Both the position numbers and the translations under genes were made by a program. This document shows, piece after piece, positions 17,336-26,079 of a DNA stretch of 64,000 bases. Numbering within the stretch: position 1 is the first letter of the stretch; every line of letters starts with the position of its first letter. Source of the stretch: UBA4951 sp963616935 (GTDB lineage Bacteria; Bacillota_I; Bacilli_A; RFN20; CAG-826); contig CAVEMS010000006.1 of assembly GCA_963616935.1 (NCBI GenBank), positions 39,390 to 103,389 on the forward strand, read 5' to 3'. The notes beneath the pieces were generated by a model. The model searched no databases, had not been told where the DNA came from, and saw only the letters and a list, made by a program, of their open reading frames with translations.

Positions 17336-18739
17336 TTATCTGTCCTTATTGTGTGTTTCGGGCCCATTAAAATAGATGTTGTCGCGATAATCGCCGAGTT
17401 TTTTAGCCCTCGTTGGATGGCGGAGTTTGCGGATTGCCTTGGCTTCGATTTGACGGATGCGCTCTCTGGTGACCCCGAATTCGCGTCCGACTTCTTCCAA
17501 GGTTCTTGGGCGGTTGTCATCTAAACCATATCTTAGACGCAATACCCTTTCTTCGCGGTCGGTAAGATCTCGCATGATGTCGTATAATTCGTCTTTCAAC
17601 AACGATTTCGTCGTGAATTCCTCCGGCGATTGGGCGTCTTTGTCTTCGATGAAATCTCCAAGATGCGAATCGTCTTCTTCGCCGATTGGAGTTTCCAAAG
17701 ATACAGGCTCAAGGGCGATTCTTTGGATTTCGCGGATTCTTTCCGGCGACAATGCGCCGTCCATTTCTTGACTGATTTCCTCAGCCGTCGGATCGCGTCC
17801 GAGTTTTTGGACCAAGGAACGCTGGATTCTGGTCATTTTGTTTATCGTCTCGACCATATGAACTGGGATACGGATGGTTCTTGCTTGGTCAGCGATGGCC
17901 CTTGTTATGGCTTGGCGTATCCACCAAGTCGCATAAGTCGAGAATTTGAATCCTTTGGTGTAGTCGAATTTTTCGACCGCTTTGATGAGACCCATGTTCC
18001 CTTCTTGGATCAAATCGAGAAAATGCATGCCCCTTCCGACATAGTGCTTCGCTATGGCGATTACCAAACGGAGGTTGGCGGTGATCAATTTGTTTTTGGC
18101 GTCATCCCCATCGGCGATCGTGTATTTTACATTTCTGATTTCCTGTTCGTCGCCTTTTTTTTCGATTTCCGGTAATTCTTGTCTCGCTTTTTCTCCGGCC
18201 GCGATGCGTTTGGCGAGCTCTGGTTCTTCGTTCGGTTTTAAGAGATTTACCTTTCCGATTTCCTTCAAATACATTTTGACGGAGTCGTTGACCTTTACTT
18301 CGCCGGATTGTATTTTCGAGAATTCGTCGATCTCGTCTAGCTCTTCTTTCTCGCTATCGTCGATGTCGTCGTCTAAATCGTCGTCTTCTCCGCCTTTAAG
18401 CAAATCGGCTTCGGTCGGTCCATCGGCATCCATCGAGGCTTCTTCCTCATCGGATTCGATTTTGATGTTGTTTTCTTGGAAGAAAGCGATGACGCCATTT
18501 AGGTCGTCGTCGGATAGGTCGAGTTTTTGGACGGCGTCCATGATCTCTTCCTGGGACAATGAGTTTTCGTGGTCTTTGGCTTTCTTCAAAAGTTCCTTTT
18601 TGATTTTGTCTAAGCTTTTGAAGAGGCCGATTTCCTCCTCTTCTTCCTCTACCTCATCGACTATGGCTTCTTCTTCCACTTCGATGACTTCGATTTTCTC
18701 TTCGGCTTTTTTCGGACTTGTTTTTTTCTTCGTTGGCAT
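17336..18739 (-). CDS. sigA: Primary sigma factor SigA (RpoD)
   Basis: The housekeeping sigma factor, 467 residues. A lysine/acid-rich N-terminus (region 1.1-like, about 150 residues) precedes region 1.2 (DSVKMYLKEIGKVNLL), region 2 (NLRLVIAIAKHYVGRG, FSTYATWWIRQAITRAIADQ), region 3 (HMVETINKM) and region 4.2 (EVGREFGVTRERIRQIE, ending KLRHP). All promoter-contact residues look canonical. It lies directly downstream of dnaG, the classical macromolecular-synthesis arrangement. Confidence 0.96.
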   Translation of the reverse strand: MPTKKKTSPKKAEEKIEVIEVEEEAIVDEVEEEEEEIGLFKSLDKIKKELLKKAKDHENSLSQEEIMDAVQKLDLSDDDLNGVIAFFQENNIKIESDEEEASMDADGPTEADLLKGGEDDDLDDDIDDSEKEELDEIDEFSKIQSGEVKVNDSVKMYLKEIGKVNLLKPNEEPELAKRIAAGEKARQELPEIEKKGDEQEIRNVKYTIADGDDAKNKLITANLRLVIAIAKHYVGRGMHFLDLIQEGNMGLIKAVEKFDYTKGFKFSTYATWWIRQAITRAIADQARTIRIPVHMVETINKMTRIQRSLVQKLGRDPTAEEISQEMDGALSPERIREIQRIALEPVSLETPIGEEDDSHLGDFIEDKDAQSPEEFTTKSLLKDELYDIMRDLTDREERVLRLRYGLDDNRPRTLEEVGREFGVTRERIRQIEAKAIRKLRHPTRAKKLGDYRDNIYFNGPETHNKDR

Positions 18740-18757
18740 GGGGCTATTTCCTTTCTT

Positions 18758-20581
18758 TTATTTCTTTTTCGACTGGCGGAGCCGCGATTTATGGCGTTTC
18801 GCGTATTCGGTGAGGGCCATGGCTTGGGCCGACACGTCTTTCCCCGTCAGATTCTTCTTTAGTTGGGCTTCGTCGGATATCTTGGCTTTTTCCTCGCTTA
18901 TCGCCAAAGCGCACGCTTTAAGCTGATCGAGGCTGAAATCCGGGTGGTAATTGTCGTTTGACACTTCGTTTATGGTCGATATAAGCGAATCGCGATCTTC
19001 CTCTTCATCGTTGCTTTCTATATCGCCCATTAGGAGCGGCAGCGATATTTCGTTGTCGCCTCTGTTTTTGATGTAATCGACGATGTAATTGGCTATTTCG
19101 TTATAGCTGTCGGTCGAGAAGTTATCGATGTTCTCTAAGAAGAAACGCACCGCCTCGGGATGGGAGAGCATGTAATATAGCGTTTCCCTTTCCGCTTTGA
19201 AGAGCCTTTTGCGGAAGACGTCTTTGGGACGCCACGAATCGGTTTCCACTTCTTGCGCGTAATCGATTTCCTCTTCCGTCTTCTCTCCCGGCGACGCTTT
19301 GTTTATCTCGGAGCGTATCGCCTCTTTTTCGTATCCGGTCGCTTTCGATAGCTTGACTATCGTGTTCTCCCGTTCTAATCCTGGAGGGATGTTGCGAAGC
19401 TGCGGTATGAAATAGTGCATTACCTTGGCTTTTTCCTCTGGCGTCGAGAGGTGTTTAACGTTGGTGTAGTAATTGATTTGGAAGGTGAATGGGTCGACGA
19501 GGTTATTCATCATGGAGACAAGCTTCGCCGCTCCCTCATCTCGATAGATATCGTCTGGATCTCGAAGGTCTTCTGGATTGCTCACCAATCGGAAGGACAA
19601 TCCCGATTTGTTTAATTGTGAGATGATCTTCATCATTCCCTCTTGCCCTGGCGCATCGCCGTCTAGGGATACTCGAACTTCGGCGTTTAATTGCCTTAGC
19701 AAGGCTATCTGATCGGCCGTTAGGCTCGTTCCCATCAAGGCGATCGCGCTTTCGAGGCCGGCACGGCCTAAGGCCATGACATCCATGAATCCTTCTAAGA
19801 GATAGACGTACCCTTCGTGTCTGGCGATTTGCTTGACATTATGGTAGTTATAGAGCAATCGGCCTTTTTTGAAGATTGGCGTTTCAGGTGAATTGATGTA
19901 TTTCGGAGTGTCGCCATCGCCTAGCCTTCTGGCACTATAACCGACGATTTGACCATAATGGTTCTTTAATGGGAACATCAATCGGCCGGCGTTGTTATCG
20001 GACATCCCCTCGTTTCTGGCGATGCATATCCCGATATCCTCTATCGTTTTGACCGAATGACGCTTGGCTTTGAGGTATTCGATCGTTTTAGCACCGTCTT
20101 CGGGGCTATATCCGATCCCATATTTTTCGATGTCTTTTTGGGTTATCCCTCTTTCTTTGAGATAGTTTCTGGCTTTTTCGCCTTCGTTTGTCGTAAGGCC
20201 GTATTCGTAGATTTTCTGCAAGTCGTTTATGCAAGCGTAGCAAGCCGATGTTCTGGCGTCGATTTTCGGGGTGAAGGAATTCTCCTTTAACCTCGCATCG
20301 TTTATTCCCATGATGTCGGCCACTTTTTTCAAGGCTTGCAAAAACGATATGTGTTCATACTTTTCGACGAATGATATGGCGTTTCCGCTTGCTCCGCAGG
20401 AAAAGCATTTGAAAACCTGCTTCTCTTGCGAAATGCTCATCGATGGATGGTGGTCATCGTGAAAAGGGCAGACCGACACGTAATTGCGCCCTTTCTTGAT
20501 TACTGGAATGTAAGAAGAAATGACGTGAACGATATCGGTTTGCGACAATATGGAATCGACTAATGAGCGTAGATCCTGCAC
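18758..20581 (-). CDS. dnaG: DNA primase DnaG
   Basis: A 607-residue primase. The N-terminal CHC2 zinc finger is visible as CPFHDDHHPS (residues about 38-47) and FKCFSCGASGN (about 57-67). The Toprim core has LLEGFMDVMAL (about 255) and SLDGDAPGQEG (about 305). The C-terminal part should contact the replicative helicase. It uses a GTG start with a good Shine-Dalgarno (GAGGT). It sits between glyQS and sigA in the operon promoted at 21999-22026. Confidence 0.95.
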   Translation of the reverse strand: MQDLRSLVDSILSQTDIVHVISSYIPVIKKGRNYVSVCPFHDDHHPSMSISQEKQVFKCFSCGASGNAISFVEKYEHISFLQALKKVADIMGINDARLKENSFTPKIDARTSACYACINDLQKIYEYGLTTNEGEKARNYLKERGITQKDIEKYGIGYSPEDGAKTIEYLKAKRHSVKTIEDIGICIARNEGMSDNNAGRLMFPLKNHYGQIVGYSARRLGDGDTPKYINSPETPIFKKGRLLYNYHNVKQIARHEGYVYLLEGFMDVMALGRAGLESAIALMGTSLTADQIALLRQLNAEVRVSLDGDAPGQEGMMKIISQLNKSGLSFRLVSNPEDLRDPDDIYRDEGAAKLVSMMNNLVDPFTFQINYYTNVKHLSTPEEKAKVMHYFIPQLRNIPPGLERENTIVKLSKATGYEKEAIRSEINKASPGEKTEEEIDYAQEVETDSWRPKDVFRKRLFKAERETLYYMLSHPEAVRFFLENIDNFSTDSYNEIANYIVDYIKNRGDNEISLPLLMGDIESNDEEEDRDSLISTINEVSNDNYHPDFSLDQLKACALAISEEKAKISDEAQLKKNLTGKDVSAQAMALTEYAKRHKSRLRQSKKK

Positions 20582-20594
20582 TTGTTACCTCTTC

Positions 20595-21974
20595 TTAATA
20601 GAAACACTTGACTCGAAAATATTCGACGAGATCGGCGATTGGCAAGCGAATTTGCTTCATGCTGTCGCGCTCTCTGATGGTGACGCTTTGGTCATTGAGG
20701 GTGTCGAAGTCGATGGTCACGCAATATGGCGTCCCGATTTCGTCTTGTCTGCGATACCTCTTTCCGATCGATCCGGTAACGTCATAGACGGTCATGAAGT
20801 GCGGATTCAAGGTTTTAAGCACTTCCATCGCTTTCTCTTCTAGCTTCTTGCTAAGTGGCAAGACGGCGACTTTATAAGGCGCCAAGGCGGGCAACAAATG
20901 CATCACAACGCGTGTGTCCCCGCCTTCTAACGTCTCTTCGTCATAGGCATCGACCATCGTCATTAGCATCAAGCGGTCAAGACCCATCGATGGCTCGATA
21001 ACGTATGGAAGGTATTTTTCGTTCGTGTCTGGATCGAAATACGTCAGATCCTGCTTGCTATATTCTTGGTGACGCTTCAAATCGTAATCGGTGCGATCGG
21101 CGACGCCGAGTATTTCGCCCCATCCGATCGAAGGGAAATCGTATTCGACATCAGTCGTAGCCTTTGAATAGAAGGCCAATTCCGCCTGCTCGTGGTCACG
21201 GAAACGGAGGTTTTCCGCCTTCGGTCCCAACGATTCGACGAATTTAAGGCATTGATCTTTCCAATAGGCGAACCAATCCAAATCGGTCCCCGGCTTGCAG
21301 AAGAATTCCATTTCCATTTGTTCGAATTCCCTGGTTCGGAAAATGAAGTTCCCAGGAGTTATTTCATTGCGGAAGCTCTTGCCGGCGTTGCAGATGCCGA
21401 ACGGAAGTTTCTTCCTTGAGCTTCTTTGGATGTTTTTGAAATTCGTGAAAACGCCTTGAGCGGTTTCCGGACGGAGATACACCAAGGAGCTTCCATCTTC
21501 TGTGACGCCGATATGCGTCTTGAACATCATATTGAACTTTCTGATCGGCGTGAAATCGCTTTTCCCGCATTCTGGGCAAACCATTTTGTGTGACGCCATG
21601 AAAGAGTCCATGTCTTCGAATGTCATGCCGTCGGTATCGACTTCTGGGTATTGCGATTTGATGAGTTCGTCTGCGCGATGCCTGGCTTTGCAGGCTTTGC
21701 AGTCGACCATCGGATCGTTGAAGGTGCTCACGTGCCCCGTCGCTTCCCAAACGTGCGGATTCATCAAGATCGCCGCATCCAAGCCGACGTTCATCGGTGA
21801 TTCTTGCACGAATCTCTTCCACCAGCAGTTCTTTATGTTCTTTTTTAGTTCGGCTCCGAGAGGACCGTAGTCCCAAGTATTCGAGAGACCGCCATAGATG
21901 GCCGATCCAGGGAACACGTAGCCGGTCGAAGTCAAATGAGTCGTGATTTTTTCGAAACTAAATTTTGATGCCAT
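20595..21974 (-). CDS. glyQS: Glycyl-tRNA synthetase, single-chain dimeric type
   Basis: A 459-residue class II aminoacyl-tRNA synthetase of the alpha2 type, not the alpha2-beta2 type of Bacillus. It has GGLSNTWDYGPLG near residue 28, a zinc-like set CKACKAR and CPECGKSD, motif 2 with FRNEITPGNFIFRTREFEQMEMEF (about 200-223), motif 3 EPSMGLDRLML (about 330-340) and a C-terminal anticodon-binding domain. The promoter at 21999-22026 and a GAGGT Shine-Dalgarno lie directly upstream. Confidence 0.94.
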   Translation of the reverse strand: MASKFSFEKITTHLTSTGYVFPGSAIYGGLSNTWDYGPLGAELKKNIKNCWWKRFVQESPMNVGLDAAILMNPHVWEATGHVSTFNDPMVDCKACKARHRADELIKSQYPEVDTDGMTFEDMDSFMASHKMVCPECGKSDFTPIRKFNMMFKTHIGVTEDGSSLVYLRPETAQGVFTNFKNIQRSSRKKLPFGICNAGKSFRNEITPGNFIFRTREFEQMEMEFFCKPGTDLDWFAYWKDQCLKFVESLGPKAENLRFRDHEQAELAFYSKATTDVEYDFPSIGWGEILGVADRTDYDLKRHQEYSKQDLTYFDPDTNEKYLPYVIEPSMGLDRLMLMTMVDAYDEETLEGGDTRVVMHLLPALAPYKVAVLPLSKKLEEKAMEVLKTLNPHFMTVYDVTGSIGKRYRRQDEIGTPYCVTIDFDTLNDQSVTIRERDSMKQIRLPIADLVEYFRVKCFY

Positions 21975-21998
21975 ACATTACCTCGCGCAAACGAAAAC

Positions 21999-22026
21999 AT
22001 TGTAAAGTAGAAAAACCATATGTCAA
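21999..22026 (-). promoter_or_regulatory. Promoter of the glyQS-dnaG-sigA operon
   Basis: On the minus strand, a perfect -35 TTGACA (22021-22026), a 16-nt spacer and -10 TACAAT (21999-22004). The predicted start lies about 18 nt before the glyQS ATG, which is preceded by GAGGT. Confidence 0.8.
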
Positions 22027-22042
22027 CCCACTATAAGTGAAC

Positions 22043-22780
22043 TCAAAATACCGATAGCAGCTGCATCGAAGTGATTTTTGTGCCAAGCCATTCATCGACG
22101 TTGCCTGCCCATTCGCGCAAAAGCCTTATGCTTGTGTTTTTCTCGAATGAGATGTCGCCGACTTTCTCTAAAGGCACCAAAAACGAATAACGAACGACCT
22201 TGAGTGTATATGCATCTCGCTTTTCGCTTTCCGAGATCAGATCCTCCTCGCACACGAAACCGCCGTCTTTATACGACAATCCCTGTATTTTTCTTTTGCT
22301 ACCGCAGCGAACGCATTCGCAGACGTTCAGCCCATATCCATTCTTTTTTAGTAGATATGCGAAATATAGAAGGGTGGCGCTTAATGGGTCGAACCCCTTT
22401 TGCATCTCTTTGAGTGTCTTCGATAGGAAGGAATAGGTTTCGCCTGTTTTCTCCTCATCGGAGGTCATCTTCTTTGAGAGTTCGGCGATGATGCTTAACG
22501 CCGCCGCTTTCTCGAGATCGTCGCCACTATCAATTGCGTTTAGTATCTTCCCTTCTTGTAGACTAAGTCCGCCATTTGGCCCAACGAAAAGGGAAAAATC
22601 GCTTTTCGCCAATAAAGAAACGGAAGAAGCGTTCTTGCTTTTCGGTTTTTTGACGCCTCTTGCCAAAAAGGATAGCCGCCCCTCTTTGCTTAGGATATCG
22701 ACCATCACATCGCTATCTTTGTAATCGGAACGCTTTATGACGATTCCTTCGACTCTTTTAGTCTCTCTCCTTATTGCCAT
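22043..22780 (-). CDS. recO: DNA repair protein RecO
   Basis: A 245-residue RecO, the mediator that loads RecA with RecR. The N-terminal OB fold begins RVEGIVIKRSDYKDSD, followed by EGRLSFLARGVKKPKSK. A zinc-finger-like set CECVRCGSK (near residue 137) and a later Cys (FVCEED) are visible. The chosen start overlaps the era 3' end by 23 nt. The order era-recO is conserved in Bacillota. Confidence 0.9.
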   Translation of the reverse strand: MAIRRETKRVEGIVIKRSDYKDSDVMVDILSKEGRLSFLARGVKKPKSKNASSVSLLAKSDFSLFVGPNGGLSLQEGKILNAIDSGDDLEKAAALSIIAELSKKMTSDEEKTGETYSFLSKTLKEMQKGFDPLSATLLYFAYLLKKNGYGLNVCECVRCGSKRKIQGLSYKDGGFVCEEDLISESEKRDAYTLKVVRYSFLVPLEKVGDISFEKNTSIRLLREWAGNVDEWLGTKITSMQLLSVF

Positions 22781-23648
22781 AACCGAATTTCGCCAATTTT
22801 CTCGGATCGTTTCGCCAGTTGTGCAGAACCTCGACTTCGCAATATAGGCTCACGCTCTTTTTCCATAGCTTCTCTAGTTGCGTTCGGCTTCGCATCGATA
22901 TTTTCTTTATCATGTCTCCGCCCTTGCCGATGAGGACTGCTTTTTGGCCGTCTTTCGAGCAGAAGATCCTGGCTTCTATTCGACATTCTTTGTTATTTTC
23001 CTTGAACGACTCAATCAAAACGGCGCAATCGTGCGGTATCTCCTCTTTTATGAAATGGAGCAAACTTTCTCTTATGACTTCTTTGGCCATGAACGAATGG
23101 TCTTTATCGGTCAAGATGTCTTCAGGATAATATGGCGGATTCTCCGGCAATGCCTCTCTAATTTTGTCTTTTATGTCTTTCAAACCGTAGTTTTTTAAGG
23201 CGCTTATCTCGATTTGCGTGTATTCTGAGGCCGTTTCCGCGAAGTGTTTCTTCGTCTCTTCCATCTTTGGCGCTGTTGTTTTGTCAATTTTGTTGAGCAG
23301 CAAAAATTTCGGTTTGTCGGTCTTTATGCTTTTTAAGAAAGCGTCGTCCTTCGAATAATCCTCGAGCGACGAATCGACCAAATAGCAAAGGGCGTCGATT
23401 TCGCTGATCGAACGTCTTGCGCTATGATACATCGCCTTGTATAAGGCTTCGTCGCCTTCGAATAGGCCCGGAGTGTCTACGTAGACTATTTGCAAATCCT
23501 TTTCGTTATAGATTCCGATGATATCATCGCGCGTCGTTTGGGAACGCGGCGATACAATCGACACTTTTTTGCTCAATAATGCGTTTAGTAAAGTGCTTTT
23601 GCCGGAATTTGGGCAACCTAAAAGCGCTACGAAACCGGATTTCATCAT
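22758..23648 (-). CDS. era: GTPase Era, 16S rRNA-binding ribosome assembly factor
   Basis: A 296-residue GTPase with a C-terminal KH domain. G1 is GCPNSGKST (residues about 10-18), G3 is DTPG, G4 is NKID; the KH segment is QKAVLIGKGGDMIKKIS (about 230-245). The start is the ATG at 23646-23648, overlapping the cdd TGA (ATGA) with GGAGAAG upstream; a second ATG follows immediately. The frame stays open for 45 further codons upstream, but that is the cdd gene in another frame. Confidence 0.95.
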   Translation of the reverse strand: MMKSGFVALLGCPNSGKSTLLNALLSKKVSIVSPRSQTTRDDIIGIYNEKDLQIVYVDTPGLFEGDEALYKAMYHSARRSISEIDALCYLVDSSLEDYSKDDAFLKSIKTDKPKFLLLNKIDKTTAPKMEETKKHFAETASEYTQIEISALKNYGLKDIKDKIREALPENPPYYPEDILTDKDHSFMAKEVIRESLLHFIKEEIPHDCAVLIESFKENNKECRIEARIFCSKDGQKAVLIGKGGDMIKKISMRSRTQLEKLWKKSVSLYCEVEVLHNWRNDPRKLAKFGYGNKERD

Positions 23649-24049
23649 AATTCTTCTCCATTGAATGCGAACGGCAAGAGTTCTTCGATCGTCGTCGAGC
23701 GGATATCGCCTTTTGCGTTGGCCAAGAGTATTGTGCCGTTTTCCGGGAATAGCTCGCTTATGACTTGACGGCACATGCCGCAAGGCGAGGCGATGGAATC
23801 GGTGTCAGTGATGATGGCGAGCGCGACGAAATCGTCTTTCGTCTTTCCTTCCATCATCGCATGGTAAATGGCGTTTCTTTCGGCGCAAATGCCGCAAGGA
23901 TAGGAGCTGTTTTCGATGTTCGCGCCCAAGAATACGGTATCATCGTCGCATAATATCGCCGCTCCGACTGGGAAATTCGAGTATGGCGAATAGGATAGCG
24001 ACATCGCTTCCTTGGCTTTTTCCACTAACTCTCTTTCACTGATTGGCAT
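23645..24049 (-). CDS. cdd: Cytidine deaminase
   Basis: A 134-residue homotetrameric-type cytidine deaminase of pyrimidine salvage. The zinc site is CAERNAIYHAM (Cys and catalytic Glu near residues 53-55) with PCGMCRQVISE (about 86-96); SYSPYSNFPVGAA is the substrate-binding start. The ATG at 24047-24049 follows a strong GGAGGAGGG Shine-Dalgarno and overlaps the ybeY 3' end by 14 nt. The dgkA gene that separates ybeY and cdd in Bacillus is absent. Confidence 0.93.
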   Translation of the reverse strand: MPISERELVEKAKEAMSLSYSPYSNFPVGAAILCDDDTVFLGANIENSSYPCGICAERNAIYHAMMEGKTKDDFVALAIITDTDSIASPCGMCRQVISELFPENGTILLANAKGDIRSTTIEELLPFAFNGEEL

Positions 24050-24506
24050 TTTTCTTGCCCTCCTCCAGTATCTTCTCTTGTAACGCAAACATGACTTTCT
24101 CATCTTCCTCCGTCTGATGGTCATAGCCCAATAAATGCAAAAGGCCATGGACGAAGAGGAACGATAATTCCCTTGCCAAAGTATTTCCGATGGCTTCGGC
24201 TTGCCGCTTCGCTTGTGGCAGACAAATGAGTATTTCGCCGAGCATTCTAAGCGTTTCGTCGTCTTTGATCTGGTCCTTTGGATCGATGTCGTCATTAAAG
24301 GCGAAGCTTATCACATCCGTTATCCTATCGATTGAACGATAATCGCGGTTGATTTCCTGTATCGTCTTATCGTCCACCAAGGAAACGTCAATTTCGTAAT
24401 TCGTTTTGACGCCAAGAATCGCAAAGGCGGTTTTCGCCAGATTCGAGTAATTGCCTTCCAAGGCGTCGTATTCGCTTTCAAAAGGATTTTCGAAAAGTAA
24501 TTCCAT
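24036..24506 (-). CDS. ybeY: Endoribonuclease YbeY
   Basis: A 156-residue single-strand endoribonuclease of the UPF0054 family involved in 16S rRNA 3' maturation. The metal motif HGLLHLLGYDH (near residues 119-129) has all three histidines. RITDVISFAF is the family beta strand. There is no Shine-Dalgarno; a TATGCT box at 24519-24524 lies 12 nt before the ATG. It leads the ybeY-cdd-era-recO operon and stops with TGA. Confidence 0.92.
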   Translation of the reverse strand: MELLFENPFESEYDALEGNYSNLAKTAFAILGVKTNYEIDVSLVDDKTIQEINRDYRSIDRITDVISFAFNDDIDPKDQIKDDETLRMLGEILICLPQAKRQAEAIGNTLARELSFLFVHGLLHLLGYDHQTEEDEKVMFALQEKILEEGKKNANQ

Positions 24507-24535
24507 GCGAATACTCTAGCATAAAGCGCATTATT

Positions 24536-25750
24536 CTAGTAGTTTTTCGTGATATCGTCGGCTTCTCTTTTCGCGAAATGGCACGAGAAATACGAAAGTT
24601 CTCTTTTGTATCCGTCGCTTTCCTCAAGCATCGCATAGACTGGGCTAATGGCCTCGCGAATCGCGAGCAACGCGAAGAATTCGAGCAAAAAATAATTCAA
24701 TTCGACTCTTTTCTCCATGAATACCGGGATTAAAGCGAGAATAAGAGTCAGCGCAAGCGACAGGATTTTCCTATATTCTAGCGCCTTGGCGAATAGATAC
24801 GTTTTGTCGAAAAGAGACGCCATGACTTCTTTGGATCCGCATGTTGATCCACTTACGAAATTCTCTTCTGTTTTGGCGAGTTCCGTTCCTTTCTTTTGGA
24901 ACTTCGGCCCCAAAAATACGCTTGATATGAGTCCGCTTCCGATCAAAAGGGCACCGGATAACAGAAAAGAAGGAGAATCGAATCCGAATAATAGCAAAAC
25001 GCTTACGAGCGAAAGAGGACCTTCGAGCCACCATTTTAAACGTGAGAACGCCAGCCTCTTGAAAGCATTATAGTGCAGATAATTGTCTCTTATCGTTTCT
25101 TTTTCGCATCGGATGATGACAATCGAATCGGCGTGCCTTTTATCGAATCTTTTCATTTCGGCCATGAAGAAAAAACGTTCCAAAACGAAACCGATCGCAA
25201 AGGTCGCAAGCATGCTTATCGTAAATAACGGCGAATAATCCTCTTTCATGAAGAAAAATGCCGCCAAAAGGGATATAAGCGAAGCCAAAAAGGCCAATGA
25301 AACGCTTATTATTCCGGCGAAGGTGAACAATTTCGGCTTTTTATATCCGCATTCCTTCTTGTGCAACAAGCATCCTTCGCCATATATGCCAGTCCACCTG
25401 TCGAGCAATTCGTCTTCTTTGATTTTTGTTTCGCCGATGTCGGGATCGTAGATGCGATATGAGCCTTTTTTCTTGGATTTCAAATAGACCAAGTGCCCCC
25501 GCTCGCCTTCCTTAAGCAGCAAAAGCAATGGGAAATGTTGATTGTTTCTCAAGGCGTTTTTGTTATCGGCCCTTTTCCAAAGGATGCCAACCCCTTCTTT
25601 TTCGGCTATTTGACGTAGACCTTCGAGGCTTTCGTCATGGCCGCTTTCCAAAAAAGCGTAGCCCCTTTGCTTCTGATAATGTATCAAGAGCATTTTCAGG
25701 GAAGCTAAGCCGCATCCTCCCCTTTTCCCGGCGTAAATCAATTGTTCCAT
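24536..25750 (-). CDS. C39-peptidase domain fused to a membrane domain, no ABC ATPase
   Basis: A 404-residue protein. Residues about 1-130 look like a C39 bacteriocin-processing peptidase: the catalytic Cys in RGGCGLASLKMLL, and a later GHLVYLKS and YDPDIGE that supply the His and Asp. The rest holds several hydrophobic helices (clusters near residues 147-200, 240-285 and 330-360), like the membrane part of a peptidase-containing ABC exporter. No Walker A, signature or Walker B motif follows; the protein ends in a short hydrophilic tail. It either works with an ATPase encoded elsewhere or is a degenerate exporter. The ATG at 25750 follows an in-frame TTG; no Shine-Dalgarno is seen. Confidence 0.75.
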   Translation of the reverse strand: MEQLIYAGKRGGCGLASLKMLLIHYQKQRGYAFLESGHDESLEGLRQIAEKEGVGILWKRADNKNALRNNQHFPLLLLLKEGERGHLVYLKSKKKGSYRIYDPDIGETKIKEDELLDRWTGIYGEGCLLHKKECGYKKPKLFTFAGIISVSLAFLASLISLLAAFFFMKEDYSPLFTISMLATFAIGFVLERFFFMAEMKRFDKRHADSIVIIRCEKETIRDNYLHYNAFKRLAFSRLKWWLEGPLSLVSVLLLFGFDSPSFLLSGALLIGSGLISSVFLGPKFQKKGTELAKTEENFVSGSTCGSKEVMASLFDKTYLFAKALEYRKILSLALTLILALIPVFMEKRVELNYFLLEFFALLAIREAISPVYAMLEESDGYKRELSYFSCHFAKREADDITKNY

Positions 25751-25786
25751 CAATAATAGATAGGGGGAGAATTCGATTTTTGGAAC

Positions 25787-25813
25787 GAAAAAACCCGCTT
25801 TTTTGAAGCGGGT
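25787..25813 (-). terminator. Terminator after rpsU, possibly bidirectional
   Basis: A stem ACCCGCTT/AAGCGGGT (25793-25800 with 25806-25813), followed on the minus strand by TTTTTT. The plus-strand side also has a T-rich run (CTCTTTTTT), so it may work in both directions. Confidence 0.88.
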
Positions 25814-25822
25814 CTCTTTTTT

Positions 25823-25999
25823 CTAATATTTCTTTCTACGGGCGAGCTCGCTTTTCATCTTGCGACGGAGAGCGGTCTTGAGGAAGAATTCACGTTTGCG
25901 GGTTTCGAGCAAAATGCCGCTTTTGTTGACGCTTCTTTTGAAGCGACGCATTCCGTCGTCGATCGTTTCGCCTTCGTGGAGAACCGTTTTGATAGCCAT
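25823..25999 (-). CDS. rpsU: 30S ribosomal protein S21
   Basis: A 58-residue basic protein: MAIKTVLHEGETIDDGMRRF at the N-terminus and the family pattern RKREFFLKTALRRKMKSELA further on. The ATG at 25999 is preceded by GGAAGGTG; the in-frame GTG 9 nt upstream overlaps that Shine-Dalgarno. It has its own promoter (26033-26060) and terminator. Confidence 0.95.
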   Translation of the reverse strand: MAIKTVLHEGETIDDGMRRFKRSVNKSGILLETRKREFFLKTALRRKMKSELARRKKY

Positions 26000-26032
26000 G
26001 GTTTTCACCTTCCTTTCGGCTCGGCTGCGATA

Positions 26033-26060
26033 ATTCTATCCTTTTAGGACGATAAAACAA
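26033..26060 (-). promoter_or_regulatory. Promoter of rpsU
   Basis: Minus-strand -35 TTGTTT (26055-26060), 16-nt spacer and -10 TAGAAT (26033-26038), 33 bp before the rpsU ATG, in the short region divergent from the glycosyltransferase gene. Confidence 0.6.
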
Positions 26061-26079
26061 GTATGATGATAAAGAAAAT

